Of a stretch of DNA of 64,000 nt, positions 9,079 to 18,158 are shown in pieces. The notes beneath the pieces are model-generated. The model saw nothing but the letters and a program-made list of their open reading frames with translations, was not told the origin of the DNA and searched no databases. How positions within the stretch are numbered: the first letter of the stretch is position 1; the number at the start of each line of letters is the position of its first letter. The stretch covers positions 62,001 to 126,000 of the forward strand of contig CAVQKH010000016.1 in assembly GCA_963712995.1 (NCBI GenBank), in the 5' to 3' direction. Position numbers and translations under genes: made by a program. The stretch is from GCA-003244245 sp963712995. GTDB lineage: Bacteria > Actinomycetota > Actinomycetes > Mycobacteriales > Pseudonocardiaceae.

Positions 9079-9328
9079 GGCGCGGATCCACCGCGACTCT
9101 CAACGACACCCCATCATGGCGGCACAAAGCGCCGGGGCTCCGTAGGCCACACGTACTGAGGATGACCTTCTACACCCGCAGGAGCATGTATCAGCGGGCC
9201 GGAAGACTGGCTCTGTTGTAGGGAACGGCCTCGGTCGGACTCCGATAGCCACCTGTCACGGCTTCGGCAATGTCACTACCCCGACCAAGAGCCGGCGACC
9301 TGGCGACTGCGGCACAGAAGGGAGAATC

Positions 9329-9538
9329 ATGATTGCCTCAGTCCATCTCAGCAGCGTGACCGGTGAGGATCTTCTCACCGTGCAGGCGAACGATCTCGAT
9401 CCGTACGTCACTCTCACGGTCCGTAAGCACAGCGTGGACCTCACTCGCGATCAAGCCCGTCATGCCGCCGACGCACTTCGCGCCTGCGCTTTGACAGCTG
9501 TCGACACCACGTTCGGGAACGTCGAGGACATCCTCTGA
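9329..9538 (+). CDS. Small protein of unknown function
   Basis: A 69-residue protein with an AGAAGGGAG Shine-Dalgarno 4 bp before ATG. Composition is balanced, with a beta-rich first half (VTGEDLLTVQANDLDPYVTL) and a helical second half (LTRDQARHAADALRACALTA). No family recognised. It is not overlapped by a better frame and has its own ribosome binding site, so it is likely a real gene. Confidence 0.6.
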   Translation: MIASVHLSSVTGEDLLTVQANDLDPYVTLTVRKHSVDLTRDQARHAADALRACALTAVDTTFGNVEDIL

Positions 9539-10020
9539 CCCAGCTGCAGGTGCGGGCTCGTCACCGTTACCTCTCCCCTCACTCCGAAAGGCTGGTTTCC
9601 TCGCCACCCCCGTTCGGATTTTTGTCAGTGATGAGATTTTCCTTATCACGGTCCCCTTAGTCCGTGCCCCCTCCCTGAGCTGTACACGCGTGCCCACAGG
9701 TAGGCCCGGTGAGGCGAACGTCCCTGCGGCCAGCACGCGGAGCCGCGGGCTAGCTTCCGAGCACGCCGCGGTGGGCACTGGCGCCCGTGCCGACAAGACA
9801 GGCCTACTCATGCCGCAGCCCTGTCCGTCGCACCCAGCGGACCGGCAGCGGACTGCCCGGCGGCTCGGCGCCGTACCAGCGAAGGGCTGGATTATCCCCG
9901 TGAGTGCACATCTGCTCTCCGATGTCTCAGTGTCAGCGCCTCCGGTAGGGCGCGGTGGACCATGAGACAACGGGATGGGAGCAACTACCCGGACAAACTG
10001 TCCGAGTAGTGGGAATAGAG
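9539..10020. other. Intergenic stretch without a supported gene
   Basis: About 480 bp between the small protein gene and the flavoprotein gene. Open frames here (for example 9690-9965 plus strand) have the Arg/Pro/Ala-rich look of chance GC-rich frames, and none has a convincing ribosome binding site. No hairpin with a T-run seen. Confidence 0.5.
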
Positions 10021-10581
10021 CTATCGCGAGACGGGAACGGCCGCGTTCACCGCGTCAAGCGCCGCTGACCAGGGCAGTTCGCGCCCAGGCGCGCTACGCG
10101 GCTCATGAAGCGACCACACGTCATCACCGTAGAGGAGGTGCACGCCGGCCCGGCGCAGGACAGCGATGTGACTATCCCACGAAGGGTGCCGAGCGTGCGC
10201 GGCGTTGACGCGTGGGAACACCACCACCGGTAGGTCATAAATGCCAATCGCCTCGTTGACTTGCGTCAATGCCTGGTTGTCAGCTATCCCGAGAGCAAGC
10301 TTGGCGACCGTGTTCGCCGAGGCCGGAGCGACGAGGTAGCAGTCCACCTGCGGATGTGGGCTGCTTTCGGTCGGTGAGCGCGGGTCGACGCGCACCGGAA
10401 AGCCCGAGGCTTCTTCGATCTCCGCGAGTGCTCCGGATTCCCGAAGCCACTGGCCAGCGGTCGGCGTGAGGGTGACCGCGACGGTCCAGCCGGCGTTCTG
10501 AGCCGGCCGGATGAGCCGCGGAAGTAACTCGTGCACCCCGCCTGCGCCGGAGCCGACCAGGCCCAGTATCCGTGATCTCAT
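10021..10581 (-). CDS. Flavoprotein (HFCD family, PPC decarboxylase-like fold)
   Basis: A 186-residue protein starting ILGLVGSGAGGVHELLPRL and containing the PASANT motif (YLVAPASANTVAKLALGIAD) of the homo-oligomeric flavin-containing Cys decarboxylase family. These bind FMN and decarboxylate C-terminal cysteines or cysteine-like substrates. It is much shorter than Dfp/CoaBC and lacks a CoaB domain, so a role in CoA synthesis is unlikely. It lies 21 bp downstream of the Hsp70-like gene end on the same strand and is probably co-transcribed. Substrate unknown. Confidence 0.85.
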   Translation of the reverse strand: MRSRILGLVGSGAGGVHELLPRLIRPAQNAGWTVAVTLTPTAGQWLRESGALAEIEEASGFPVRVDPRSPTESSPHPQVDCYLVAPASANTVAKLALGIADNQALTQVNEAIGIYDLPVVVFPRVNAAHARHPSWDSHIAVLRRAGVHLLYGDDVWSLHEPRSAPGRELPWSAALDAVNAAVPVSR

Positions 10582-10602
10582 GCGAGGACTTCTTATCTGG
10601 AT

Positions 10603-12567
10603 TCAAGCCGGCGTGAGTTGTGAGTCTTGACCCAGTGTGGTTCCGGCATCCGCGTTTGTGATCTGGTCAGTGCTCGGCGGAGTCTGATTCATACCCGAAG
10701 AGGTCTGGTCAGCAGGTGTCGGGGGCGTTTGAAGAGGATCCGAAGGAGTCTCCTCAGCAGGCGCGGCGGGGTCTGAACAGGGTCCGAAGGAGTATCCTCA
10801 GCAGGCTTCGGCGGGGTCTGAACAGGGTCCGAAGGAGTCACCTCAGCAGGCTTCGGCGGGGTTTTATCAGGGTCCGAAGGAATGGAATCAGACTTCGGGT
10901 TGGGATTGTTCTGGCTCTGATCCGAGTTCGGTTTCGGGACGGGGGGCACAGGTGGGGTGACGCGCCCGTCCTGGGGACCTGAGCCTGCGGGTGCGGGTGG
11001 ATTGGCGGCGGGGGCCGCTCCCGGTGCGGAGACGGTGCGCTGGACTGCATTGGTGGCTTTCCGGCCGGGTGCGGAGTTGGAGGAGCCGGCATTGCTCGCT
11101 TTGGCGGTGCCACCGCCGCCGCTGACCGCGACTTCGCCGGCCGGTGGGGCGGCACTGATCGGTGCGGTCTCAGCCGCACTATCGGTGAAACCGGGCAGGC
11201 CGCCTCCGGCGGCCGCGACGCCCAGCGAGGTCAGGAGCACCCCGACGAGCACGCCAACCCCGACGATGCTCCGAAGCCGCCCGGTAACGATCCGTCGCAG
11301 CGGCGAGGCGTCATCCTCGGCCGGCTCGTCATCGTCGATGACCTCGCGCGGAGCTGGAATGATCGAAGGGCGCTCTGGCGCCCGGTTCGGCAGGTGTCTC
11401 ATGACTCGTGGAGGGCTCGCCATCGGTCGCTGGTGAAGCGACCGGCGCACTCACCGCGGGAGCTGGTTGAGGCTGCGGAGCCATCGACAGCGCGGCGCCC
11501 AATGCGATCGTGGTCTTGGGGTCGGCGTCCACCACCACCGGGCAGCCAAGCCGAGCCGACACCAGCTGGGACACCAGCGGCACCCGTGAGGACCCGCCAA
11601 CCAGCAGCACAGCCCCCAGATCCCCGCTGGTGAGGTCGGCCGAGCCGATCGCGCGGGACAGCGAATCGACAGTCTCCTCGAGAGCCGGGCGGATCATGTC
11701 CTCGAACTCGCTGCGCACCAGTCGCACGTGCGCGCTCACCCCCGGGAGCAGCACGGGGATGGACACCTCGATATCCGCGGAGAGCGCCTCCTTGGCCTCG
11801 ACGCATTCCCGGCGCAGCCGCACCAGGCCGCCGAGCACGTTCGGATCCTCGATGTCGAGGTCGTCCCACGGCGTGCCCGCGGTGTCCAGTCCAGCGAGCG
11901 CGGACTGCACGTGCGCGAAGACGGCTTCGTCGAAGTCTGCGCCACCGAGCTGCTCGAGACCCTCGGCCGAACCCAGCAGGGCGAAGGACCCGGTGCCGGT
12001 CTTGCGGACCACGGCCGCGTCGAAGGTGCCGCCGCCCAGGTCGTAGACCGCGATCGTGGTGCCTGCTTCGACCCGCTCCTGTGCCGCGTAACTGACGGCC
12101 GCGGCCGCGGGCTCGGCCAGGAAGGTCAGACCGCGCAGACCGACCGCCTCCAGGGCGCGAGACAACAGCTCCTTCTTGTACGGACCCCACGCGGCGGGGT
12201 GGGTGATCGCGATCTGATCCGGCGGCCCGCCCTCACGCTCGCTGACCCGGTCCACCACCCAGCGGACCATCATCGCGGCCAGGTCCTGTGCGGCGTGCGG
12301 CCGCCCACCCACGAATAACGGTGTGTCGTCACCGATCCGGCGCTTGAACTCCCGGACTACCCGGTCGGGGTCGGTCAGCGCGCGCCGCTCGGCGGCCTCA
12401 CCGACGACCACCGAACCGTCCGCGGACAGGAAGAGCACCGAGGACACCGACGGCATGCGACCGCTCAGCGCGACGACCTCAGCCTTGGGCTGCTGTTGAT
12501 CATCTGTACGCCAGATGGCTGCCGCCGTGAAGCTGGTCCCGACATCGACCCCCAGTGCGTACCCCAC
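10603..12567 (-). pseudogene. Hsp70-family protein with Pro-rich tail, split by two frameshifts
   Basis: The first frame (12567 down to 11329) encodes the actin-like ATPase half of an Hsp70: GVDVGTSFTAAA phosphate-1 motif, VYDLGGGTFDAAVV phosphate-2, and LLVGGSSRVPLV adenosine motif. A peptide-binding half is replaced by a Pro/Ala linker. Near 11375 the sensible reading moves to a second frame (IIPAPREVIDDDEPAEDD), then a membrane segment (SIVGVGVLVGVLLTSLGVAA) and a repeat DPVQTPPKPAE. Near 10795 it moves again (PAEETPSDPLQTPPTPAD) and ends at 10603. Joined, it would be about 650 residues, normal for actinobacterial membrane-anchored Hsp70-like proteins. The second shift is a one-base loss inside the repeat unit. 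Start GTG 12567 has GAAGGG upstream. Either a decayed gene or two sequencing indels. Confidence 0.8.
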
Positions 12568-12809
12568 TGCCCACAACCCTTCGACGACGGTCCAGGTTCC
12601 GCCGAATGGCGGTAGCCCCTCGGCTGCTCCATCGCTCTGCGAGGACCGGCCGTTAACCCGATCGCGAGACGAGAAATCCCTTTGATACAAAGACGCCGCT
12701 CAGTGGCGGGGGGTTGCGCTGATCCGCGAGGTAAGAGGTAACAGGACAAGATCCGGCACCGATCGAGGCGGTGGCACTACGAAAACGAGCAGTCTCGGAA
12801 AGGCTCAGC

Positions 12810-15506
12810 ATGGTTCGTCCGCACGCCGCATCGCCGGATCTTCCAGCCGCAGGCATGCCGCCATCAGCAGCGTGGATCTTCCGGCAGATCGCGGCTGGCC
12901 CTTCGGCCCCGCTGACAGCGGCGGTCGTCGGCCCGGGGAGCACCGGGAAATCGGTGCTGCTCGACGCGGTGGCACGGGAGTACCAGAAGGCCGGCGCGAC
13001 GGTGGTGCGGGGCAGCTCCGCGACGCAGCTCCAGATCGACACACTGGACCCCGGCGAGCCGATTCTGGTGGACGATGCGCACCGGCTCGACGCCGCAGCG
13101 CTCGACGGGCTGCGCGTCCTCGCGGAGGGGGACACCGCCCGGCTGGTCGTCGCCTACCGGCCTTGGCCCCGGTCTCCCGAGCTCTCCGCGCTCGGCGCGA
13201 GCCTGGCGCGCCGCCGATCGCCGGTGATCCTGGGGCACCTGGATCGCAGTGCGGTCGGGGCCCGGATCGCCGGGCGGGTGGGGTGCACTCCACCCGATCC
13301 GCTGATCGACCTGGTTTACGAGCAGTCGGGGGGTCTGCCATCGCTGGTCGGGCTCGTCACCCAGGCGCTGCAGGACACCGGCAGGTTCGATCCCCGGCGT
13401 CCGGCGGAGTTCCGGCGCCCCGAGCGGGTCAACGTCTCCCCCGGCCTGGCTGAACGGCTGCGCTACCAGTTGGAGGCGCTTGATCCCGGGATCTACCGGC
13501 TGATGCAGGCGATGGCCGTCGGTGCGCCCCTGGACGCCGAGGTACTGGCCTCCCTGCTCGACGCCGATCCGGCCACGCTGACCGACACGGTGCAAGCGGC
13601 GCTGGCGACGGGTCTGTTCACCGAGGCGGGTGAGCTGATCGCCTTTGTCCGCAACATCGTGCTGCGGCTGATGCCGATACTGCAAAGCCGGGAGATGCAG
13701 CAACGGCTGGCCACCATCCAGCTCGATCGGGGCGGATCCGTGCTCACCGTGGGGCGGCAGCTGCTGGGCACCGGCGCGAGCGGCACCCGGGTCGCCGCCG
13801 TCCTGGAGCGGGCCGGTGACGAGGCGCTGCGGCAGTCCCCGGCGCTGGCCGCCGAGCTCTTCGCCGCAACCATCGACGCGGGAGCCTCAACGCAGGCCCT
13901 GGCAGCCCGCCACGCCCAAGCGGTCGCGCTCGCCGGTAACCTCGATCAGGCGCTGCGGCTGGCGGATCGGGTCGTCGCAGACCCAGCCGCCCCCGACCGG
14001 GAGCAGGGGATCCGCGTGATCGCCGCCGTCTTGGCGCAACGCGGGCTACCCGCTCGCAGCGCGGAGCTGTATTGCAGCCTGCCTGCCAGCGCTGCGGGTG
14101 GCGCCCTGCTCGCGGTGCCCGCCCTGATCGGAATCGGGGAGTTGACGCAAGCCCAGGCGGTGCTCGATGCGGCGGATGCCGGCACCGGCCGCAGCGCCAC
14201 CATGCTCGCTGGCGCGGAGATCCTGATGGCCCGCGGAATGCTCGCCACCGTCACCGGGACGTCCACCGCGGCGCTGTCCCAGCTGGCCAGGGCAGCGCTG
14301 CTGCTCGAGCCGGCTGGGGAGAGCGTGCTGCTGGCCGACACGCCCGCCGCGCTGACCGCCGTGGTCGCGCTGCAGTCCGGCGAGCTGACGGTCGCCGACG
14401 CCACGTTGCGCAGCGCCGTCGCCGCCAAGCTCGGCGGCCGTCCGGCGCACGCCCGGCACATGCTGCTGCACGGCTGGGTGGCGCTGGCCCACGGCAAGCT
14501 GGACGTGGCGCACCGCGCGCTGGACTGGGCGGCCCGCCAGCGCACCCCGCTCGAACCCCGGGACGAGGTGGTCGCTGCGGCGCTGGCGGTGGGTCTGGCT
14601 CGTCGAGAGAACGATCCGGCCGCGATGAGTTCGGCGTGGCGCCGGGCGCGCTGCGCCCTCGTCCGGCACCCGATCGATCTCTACGTCCTGCAGCCGCTGG
14701 GTGAGCTCGCCATCGCCGCCGCCCGGTTGGGCGAACGGGAGCTGGTCATGCCGCATCTGAAGGAGGCCGCCGGCCTGCTCGAGCGGCTGGGCAACCCGGT
14801 GCTGTGGACGGTGCCGCTGCACTGGTGTGAACTGCACGCGGCCATCGTCACCCAGCAGCTCTCGGAGACCCGACAGCCTTCGGAGACTCTGGTACCGGAG
14901 AGCCAGCACCAGTCCGAGGCACAGCGACATGCCGCCGCGCTGAGCAGCGCCGCGTCGAGCAGCCCCTACGCTGCCGCGCTGGCGGATGCCGCGGGAAGCT
15001 GGCTGCAGGTGCTCTCCGGCGAGATCGACGCCGACGATGTGCAAGCTGCGGCGCGGGGTCTGCACAGCGTCGGCCTGGCGTGGGAAGCCGCCCACCTCGC
15101 CGGGCAGGCCGCCACCCGGACCACCGACCGCCGGGCCATGACGGCGTTGCTCACCTGCGCCCGCGCCTTGCACGGCAGTATGCCCAACAGCTCCGACAGT
15201 TCCGCCGGCTCGGGAGCGGAACTGGACTCCATCGCTGCCCCCACCGAGGACGCACACAGCGTGACGGCTGCGAGCGCGAGCACGGCGGACGATCGATCGA
15301 TCCTGAGCGAGCGGGAGATCGAGGTGGGCCAGCTCATCCTCGCCGGCCTGACCCACAAGCAGATCGGTGAGCGTTTGTTCATCTCGGCCAAAACGGTCGA
15401 GCATCACATGTCGAGGATTCGCCAGCGGCTCGGTGTCGCCAACCGCACCGAGCTGTTCGGTCGCTTGCGATCAGTGATCGCAAAATCCACCCCCAACACC
15501 CCTTGA
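12810..15506 (+). CDS. Large AAA/TPR-like LuxR family transcriptional regulator (IniR-like)
   Basis: An 898-residue regulator of the LAL/MalT type. N-terminal P-loop AAA domain with Walker A GPGSTGKS at about residue 45 and Walker B PILVDDAHRLD near 90; a long Ala/Leu-rich helical-repeat middle; C-terminal LuxR HTH LSEREIEVGQLILAGLTHKQ with KTVEHHMSRIRQRLG. GGAAAGG lies 6 bp before ATG 12810; an upstream GTG at 12771 would add 13 residues. It is divergent from the Hsp70-like gene. Size, P-loop and HTH resemble M. tuberculosis IniR (Rv0339c), the activator of iniBAC, and an ini-like operon lies at 31-36 kb. Orthology is inference. Confidence 0.87.
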   Translation: MVRPHAASPDLPAAGMPPSAAWIFRQIAAGPSAPLTAAVVGPGSTGKSVLLDAVAREYQKAGATVVRGSSATQLQIDTLDPGEPILVDDAHRLDAAALDGLRVLAEGDTARLVVAYRPWPRSPELSALGASLARRRSPVILGHLDRSAVGARIAGRVGCTPPDPLIDLVYEQSGGLPSLVGLVTQALQDTGRFDPRRPAEFRRPERVNVSPGLAERLRYQLEALDPGIYRLMQAMAVGAPLDAEVLASLLDADPATLTDTVQAALATGLFTEAGELIAFVRNIVLRLMPILQSREMQQRLATIQLDRGGSVLTVGRQLLGTGASGTRVAAVLERAGDEALRQSPALAAELFAATIDAGASTQALAARHAQAVALAGNLDQALRLADRVVADPAAPDREQGIRVIAAVLAQRGLPARSAELYCSLPASAAGGALLAVPALIGIGELTQAQAVLDAADAGTGRSATMLAGAEILMARGMLATVTGTSTAALSQLARAALLLEPAGESVLLADTPAALTAVVALQSGELTVADATLRSAVAAKLGGRPAHARHMLLHGWVALAHGKLDVAHRALDWAARQRTPLEPRDEVVAAALAVGLARRENDPAAMSSAWRRARCALVRHPIDLYVLQPLGELAIAAARLGERELVMPHLKEAAGLLERLGNPVLWTVPLHWCELHAAIVTQQLSETRQPSETLVPESQHQSEAQRHAAALSSAASSSPYAAALADAAGSWLQVLSGEIDADDVQAAARGLHSVGLAWEAAHLAGQAATRTTDRRAMTALLTCARALHGSMPNSSDSSAGSGAELDSIAAPTEDAHSVTAASASTADDRSILSEREIEVGQLILAGLTHKQIGERLFISAKTVEHHMSRIRQRLGVANRTELFGRLRSVIAKSTPNTP

Positions 15507-15534
15507 CGGGCAGGATGCGAGAGCGCATGGCAAG

Positions 15535-16098
15535 TCATTCTTCCTTGTTTAGCACCCGCGCATACGCCACCAGCGGTAGATGATCTAAACCACCAACCGG
15601 CAATACTTTGCCCTCCACAGAAAGATCAGGCGACGCAAGGCAGTAGTCGATCGACTCGATAGGCTTGCCCGCCGGGTACGTCGGCTGCGCTGACTTCGGA
15701 CACACTACGACGGAACGTTCATTGGCGAGCCAGGACGAGGCTGAAGTATTGAAGTCGCCACATACGAGCCAGCGCCCATCGAGTTTTTGCGTGAGCGTCA
15801 TGAGCTGACGCAAAGCATTCGTTCTCGCCTGCGAATCACGTCGCGGCAAGTGGGTACTCCCAAACCAGAGAGACGATTGCACGAAACCAAGCTGTGCAAA
15901 CACAGCTGATCGGGGCTCGGATGACTCGGTGCCATCGTAAAGTTTAGTGGGCCATAGCAGCTGCCATTGCTGGACTGCCAGGAGGGGCAGCTTGGTCAGC
16001 AGTGCGTTGCCAAAACCGCCAGCGGGCGCCTCATGCCCGAACTCAAAACTTGGTGAAATGACGGCTTGCCGATTGCCGACCGACTGGACTACACGCAA
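15535..16098 (-). pseudogene. Endonuclease/exonuclease/phosphatase (EEP) family protein, N-terminally truncated
   Basis: 187 residues that align with the C-terminal two thirds of EEP phosphohydrolases: GFGNALLTKLPL, THLPRRDSQART, the catalytic VCGDFN, and the C-terminal GLDHLPLVAYA with the catalytic Asp-His. The N-terminal strand and the metal-binding Glu (usually in an LQE motif about 40 residues in) are missing, so activity is not expected. The truncation point overlaps a recombinase-like tail on the opposite strand (16057-16230), suggesting that recombination removed the 5' end. Codon use is less GC-biased than in the flanking core genes. Confidence 0.65.
15817..15882. repeat. 66-bp direct repeat, copy 1 (inside EEP gene)
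   Basis: This stretch recurs at 17879-17944 with a single mismatch (G at 15840, T in the other copy). It encodes the segment around SSLWFGSTHLPR of the EEP protein on the minus strand. Confidence 0.95.
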
Positions 16099-16230
16099 GT
16101 ACAGGCGCTGGTCTCAGCGTTCAAGAGCGGTACTCCTCGCTGGCAGCTTGCCGAACAGCACAACACCAGCCTGCGCAGCGTAGGCCGGTTGCTGAGTGCG
16201 TGGCGGGCGGAACGAGATGGCGCCGCCTGA
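16057..16230 (+). pseudogene. HTH tail of a recombinase-like protein, fragment
   Basis: An open frame from after a stop at 16054 to TGA 16228-16230 reads DYTQVQALVSAFKSG, then QLAEQHNTSLRSVGRLLSAW. This is the Hin/resolvase-type C-terminal HTH pattern (xLVxxYxxG...QLAxxxxxSxxSVxRLL) found at the end of actinobacterial serine recombinases. No start codon or catalytic domain precedes it. It overlaps the truncated 5' end of the EEP gene on the opposite strand. Confidence 0.5.
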
Positions 16231-16327
16231 CCACGACCGAACCGGACAGACACAACCAAGCCACCCTCTACCGCCTCTGTACCCTCAAGTCAAGGCACTC
16301 GTTCCCCCTCGTAGGAGATGTCATCCC

Positions 16328-17530
16328 ATGCCCGACATGCCCACTGGTCAGCTCATCAGGTTGTACCGCATTGACCGGAAGAAGAGCACGATCAACGTGG
16401 CAACTCACGCGGGCATCACCGCGCGCTACCTGGAGATGATCGAGGCCGGTACCAAGACGCCTTCGCTGCCGGTCCTACGCAAGATCGCCAAAATCCTTGG
16501 CGTGCGTACCTCCGCCCTGATCGGTGAAGCACCGAGTGAAGATCACGAAGGGCCGGTCAACCCCCGGCTCGCCGAGGTGGAGCGAGCCCTGTTCACGTAC
16601 CGCTCGCTGACGCTCGGCGGCCGTGATACACCACCCGAGCTACCAGACTTGGCACAGCGGGTCACCGCCGCCTGGGACACCTGGATTATCTCCCCCAACA
16701 AGTACACGGACACTCTGAGCGTACTGCCTGACCTGATCATTGATGTCGAACATGCGCTCACTGCCTATGAACGTTCTCCTGAAGCGTGTCGCCAAGCTTC
16801 GGAGCTGTACCAATTAGCGCGGGCAGTGTTGAAGCATGCCGGGCGGATCGATCTCGTACCATTTGTGTGTGATCGAGCTATGCACTGTGCGGAGGAAACC
16901 GGCGATCCGCTGCTCATCGGCGCTGCGACCTGGTATGTCGGTCAAGCAGCCCTGTCTAATGACATGCCCCACACTGCGCTTGACATTGCCATGATGACCG
17001 CCGAAAGATTTGAGAAGCTGCTCCCTGAGGGTTCCCCTGAGCATTTCTATGTGTACGGCGGTCTCTTGCAGCTTGCCGCTATTGCCTCGGTACGTACGGG
17101 TGACCCATGGCGAGCGCGTGAATTGCTCCGTGGTCCGGCCCGGCGGGCAGCCCAGCGCATAGGCGAGGGCAAAAGCTACCATCACATATTCTTCGGCCCT
17201 ACGAACCTTGGTATCCATACGGTGAGCGTTGAGATGGAGGCTGGAGAGATTGCCGAGGCGCTCAGGATGGCCGACGAAGTAGACATCGCAAACATCGCCT
17301 ACTCAGAACGTCGGACTGCCCATCTCTACCAGGTCGCCCGGTGCTATGAATGCCGCAATAACGATACTGCCGTATTCGTGCATCTGAAGATGGCGGCAGA
17401 AATCTGTCCCCAAGATTTTTTGTACACACGCAACGCACGCAGCATGGTCACCACCCTCGTCAAACGAGCCAAGCCGTCATATGCTTCTGAGGTACGGGAG
17501 TTCGCCGGGCGTATCGGCCTCCTGAACTGA
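16328..17530 (+). CDS. XRE family transcriptional regulator
   Basis: A 400-residue protein. Residues about 5-60 form an XRE helix-turn-helix (LYRIDRKKSTINVATHAGIT, then YLEMIEAGTKTPSL and KIAKILGV). The rest is a helical TPR-like region, as in regulators carried by Streptomyces mobile elements. Start ATG 16328 is chosen because TAGGAGA lies about 10 bp upstream and it begins just before the HTH; the frame stays open to 16196. Base composition is less GC-rich than the core genes, consistent with transfer. Targets unknown. Confidence 0.82.
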   Translation: MPDMPTGQLIRLYRIDRKKSTINVATHAGITARYLEMIEAGTKTPSLPVLRKIAKILGVRTSALIGEAPSEDHEGPVNPRLAEVERALFTYRSLTLGGRDTPPELPDLAQRVTAAWDTWIISPNKYTDTLSVLPDLIIDVEHALTAYERSPEACRQASELYQLARAVLKHAGRIDLVPFVCDRAMHCAEETGDPLLIGAATWYVGQAALSNDMPHTALDIAMMTAERFEKLLPEGSPEHFYVYGGLLQLAAIASVRTGDPWRARELLRGPARRAAQRIGEGKSYHHIFFGPTNLGIHTVSVEMEAGEIAEALRMADEVDIANIAYSERRTAHLYQVARCYECRNNDTAVFVHLKMAAEICPQDFLYTRNARSMVTTLVKRAKPSYASEVREFAGRIGLLN

Positions 17531-17580
17531 CAGCTCCGGCGAACACGTCGTAGTTTAAGCGAGCCATGTGGGCGCACTAT

Positions 17581-17712
17581 TCAGTGAACAAATACAGCAA
17601 CAGCAAGTACACCTATCAAAGCGATCGACCCGGCCTGCCAGGTTAAATAGTTCCGGCGCGTCCAATCGGCCACCTTAACTTCGCCATCGAATTGACGGTG
17701 GTTCTTTGTCAT
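17581..17712 (-). CDS. Small single-pass membrane protein
   Basis: A 43-residue frame: a charged N-terminus (MTKNHRQFDGEVKVADWTR) followed by one hydrophobic segment (AGSIALIGVLAVAVFVH) reaching the C-terminus. Its ATG lies in a GTGATGAC overlap with the preceding minus-strand frame that ends at 17675, suggesting translational coupling. Too short for automatic gene calling. Function unknown. Confidence 0.45.
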   Translation of the reverse strand: MTKNHRQFDGEVKVADWTRRNYLTWQAGSIALIGVLAVAVFVH

Positions 17713-18153
17713 CACTTACGTAAGCTACCGCAATGTACGCAATTTCCGATCCAGGGACCGTCATGAGCTGCCAGGCCGTGTCCCGTGCAAGTGCCGTTTT
17801 CTCATCATCTGCCCGGAAAGACAGCGGCGCACGCAAAAGGAGGCAGGACGTGGGCGTCCGACAGCCTTGGATAGCGGTATTCGTTCTCGCCTGCGAATCA
17901 CTTCGCGGCAAGTGGGTACTCCCAAACCAGAGAGACGATTGCACCCCCAGGAAGCCCCCGCCCAACACCGCCACCTCCAAACACTGCCCGCCGTTGCTGC
18001 CGCTGCGCATGCTCGTACGCCACATCGCTCCCGTGAAGTCCGGGGATTCATGATCAATGCCCTCTTCAACCTGACCGCTGACTCAATCCTAATTACAATA
18101 AAAGTGAATACGCAGACCATTGCCAACACGCCGAATTTCCAGTCAGATCGCAC
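17675..18153 (-). other. Chimeric region: short membrane peptide frame plus duplicated EEP fragment
   Basis: From 18153 the minus strand encodes MRSDWKFGVLAMVCVFTFIV, a hydrophobic start with ATG 5 bp after the stop of the XRE gene at 18159. Past about 18000 this frame becomes Cys/Trp/Arg-rich and no longer looks coding. In another frame the 66-bp EEP fragment (17879-17944) appears, followed by SFRADDEKTALARDTAWQ and AYVSDDKEPPSIRWRS to the stop at 17675. The region looks like joined gene pieces rather than one gene. Confidence 0.45.
17879..17944. repeat. 66-bp direct repeat, copy 2 (EEP fragment)
   Basis: 65 of 66 bases match 15817-15882. Here it is isolated from the rest of the EEP gene, so it is the derived copy or a recombination scar. 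Confidence 0.95.
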
Positions 18154-18158
18154 TCAAT

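Noticed and set aside
9690..9965. 91-residue plus-strand frame
   Set aside because: Composition of a chance GC-rich frame; no Shine-Dalgarno or recognisable fold.
10957..11436. 159-residue plus-strand frame opposite the Hsp70 tail
   Set aside because: Antisense of the Pro-rich repeat region; the minus-strand reading has a membrane anchor and repeats consistent with the Hsp70-like family.
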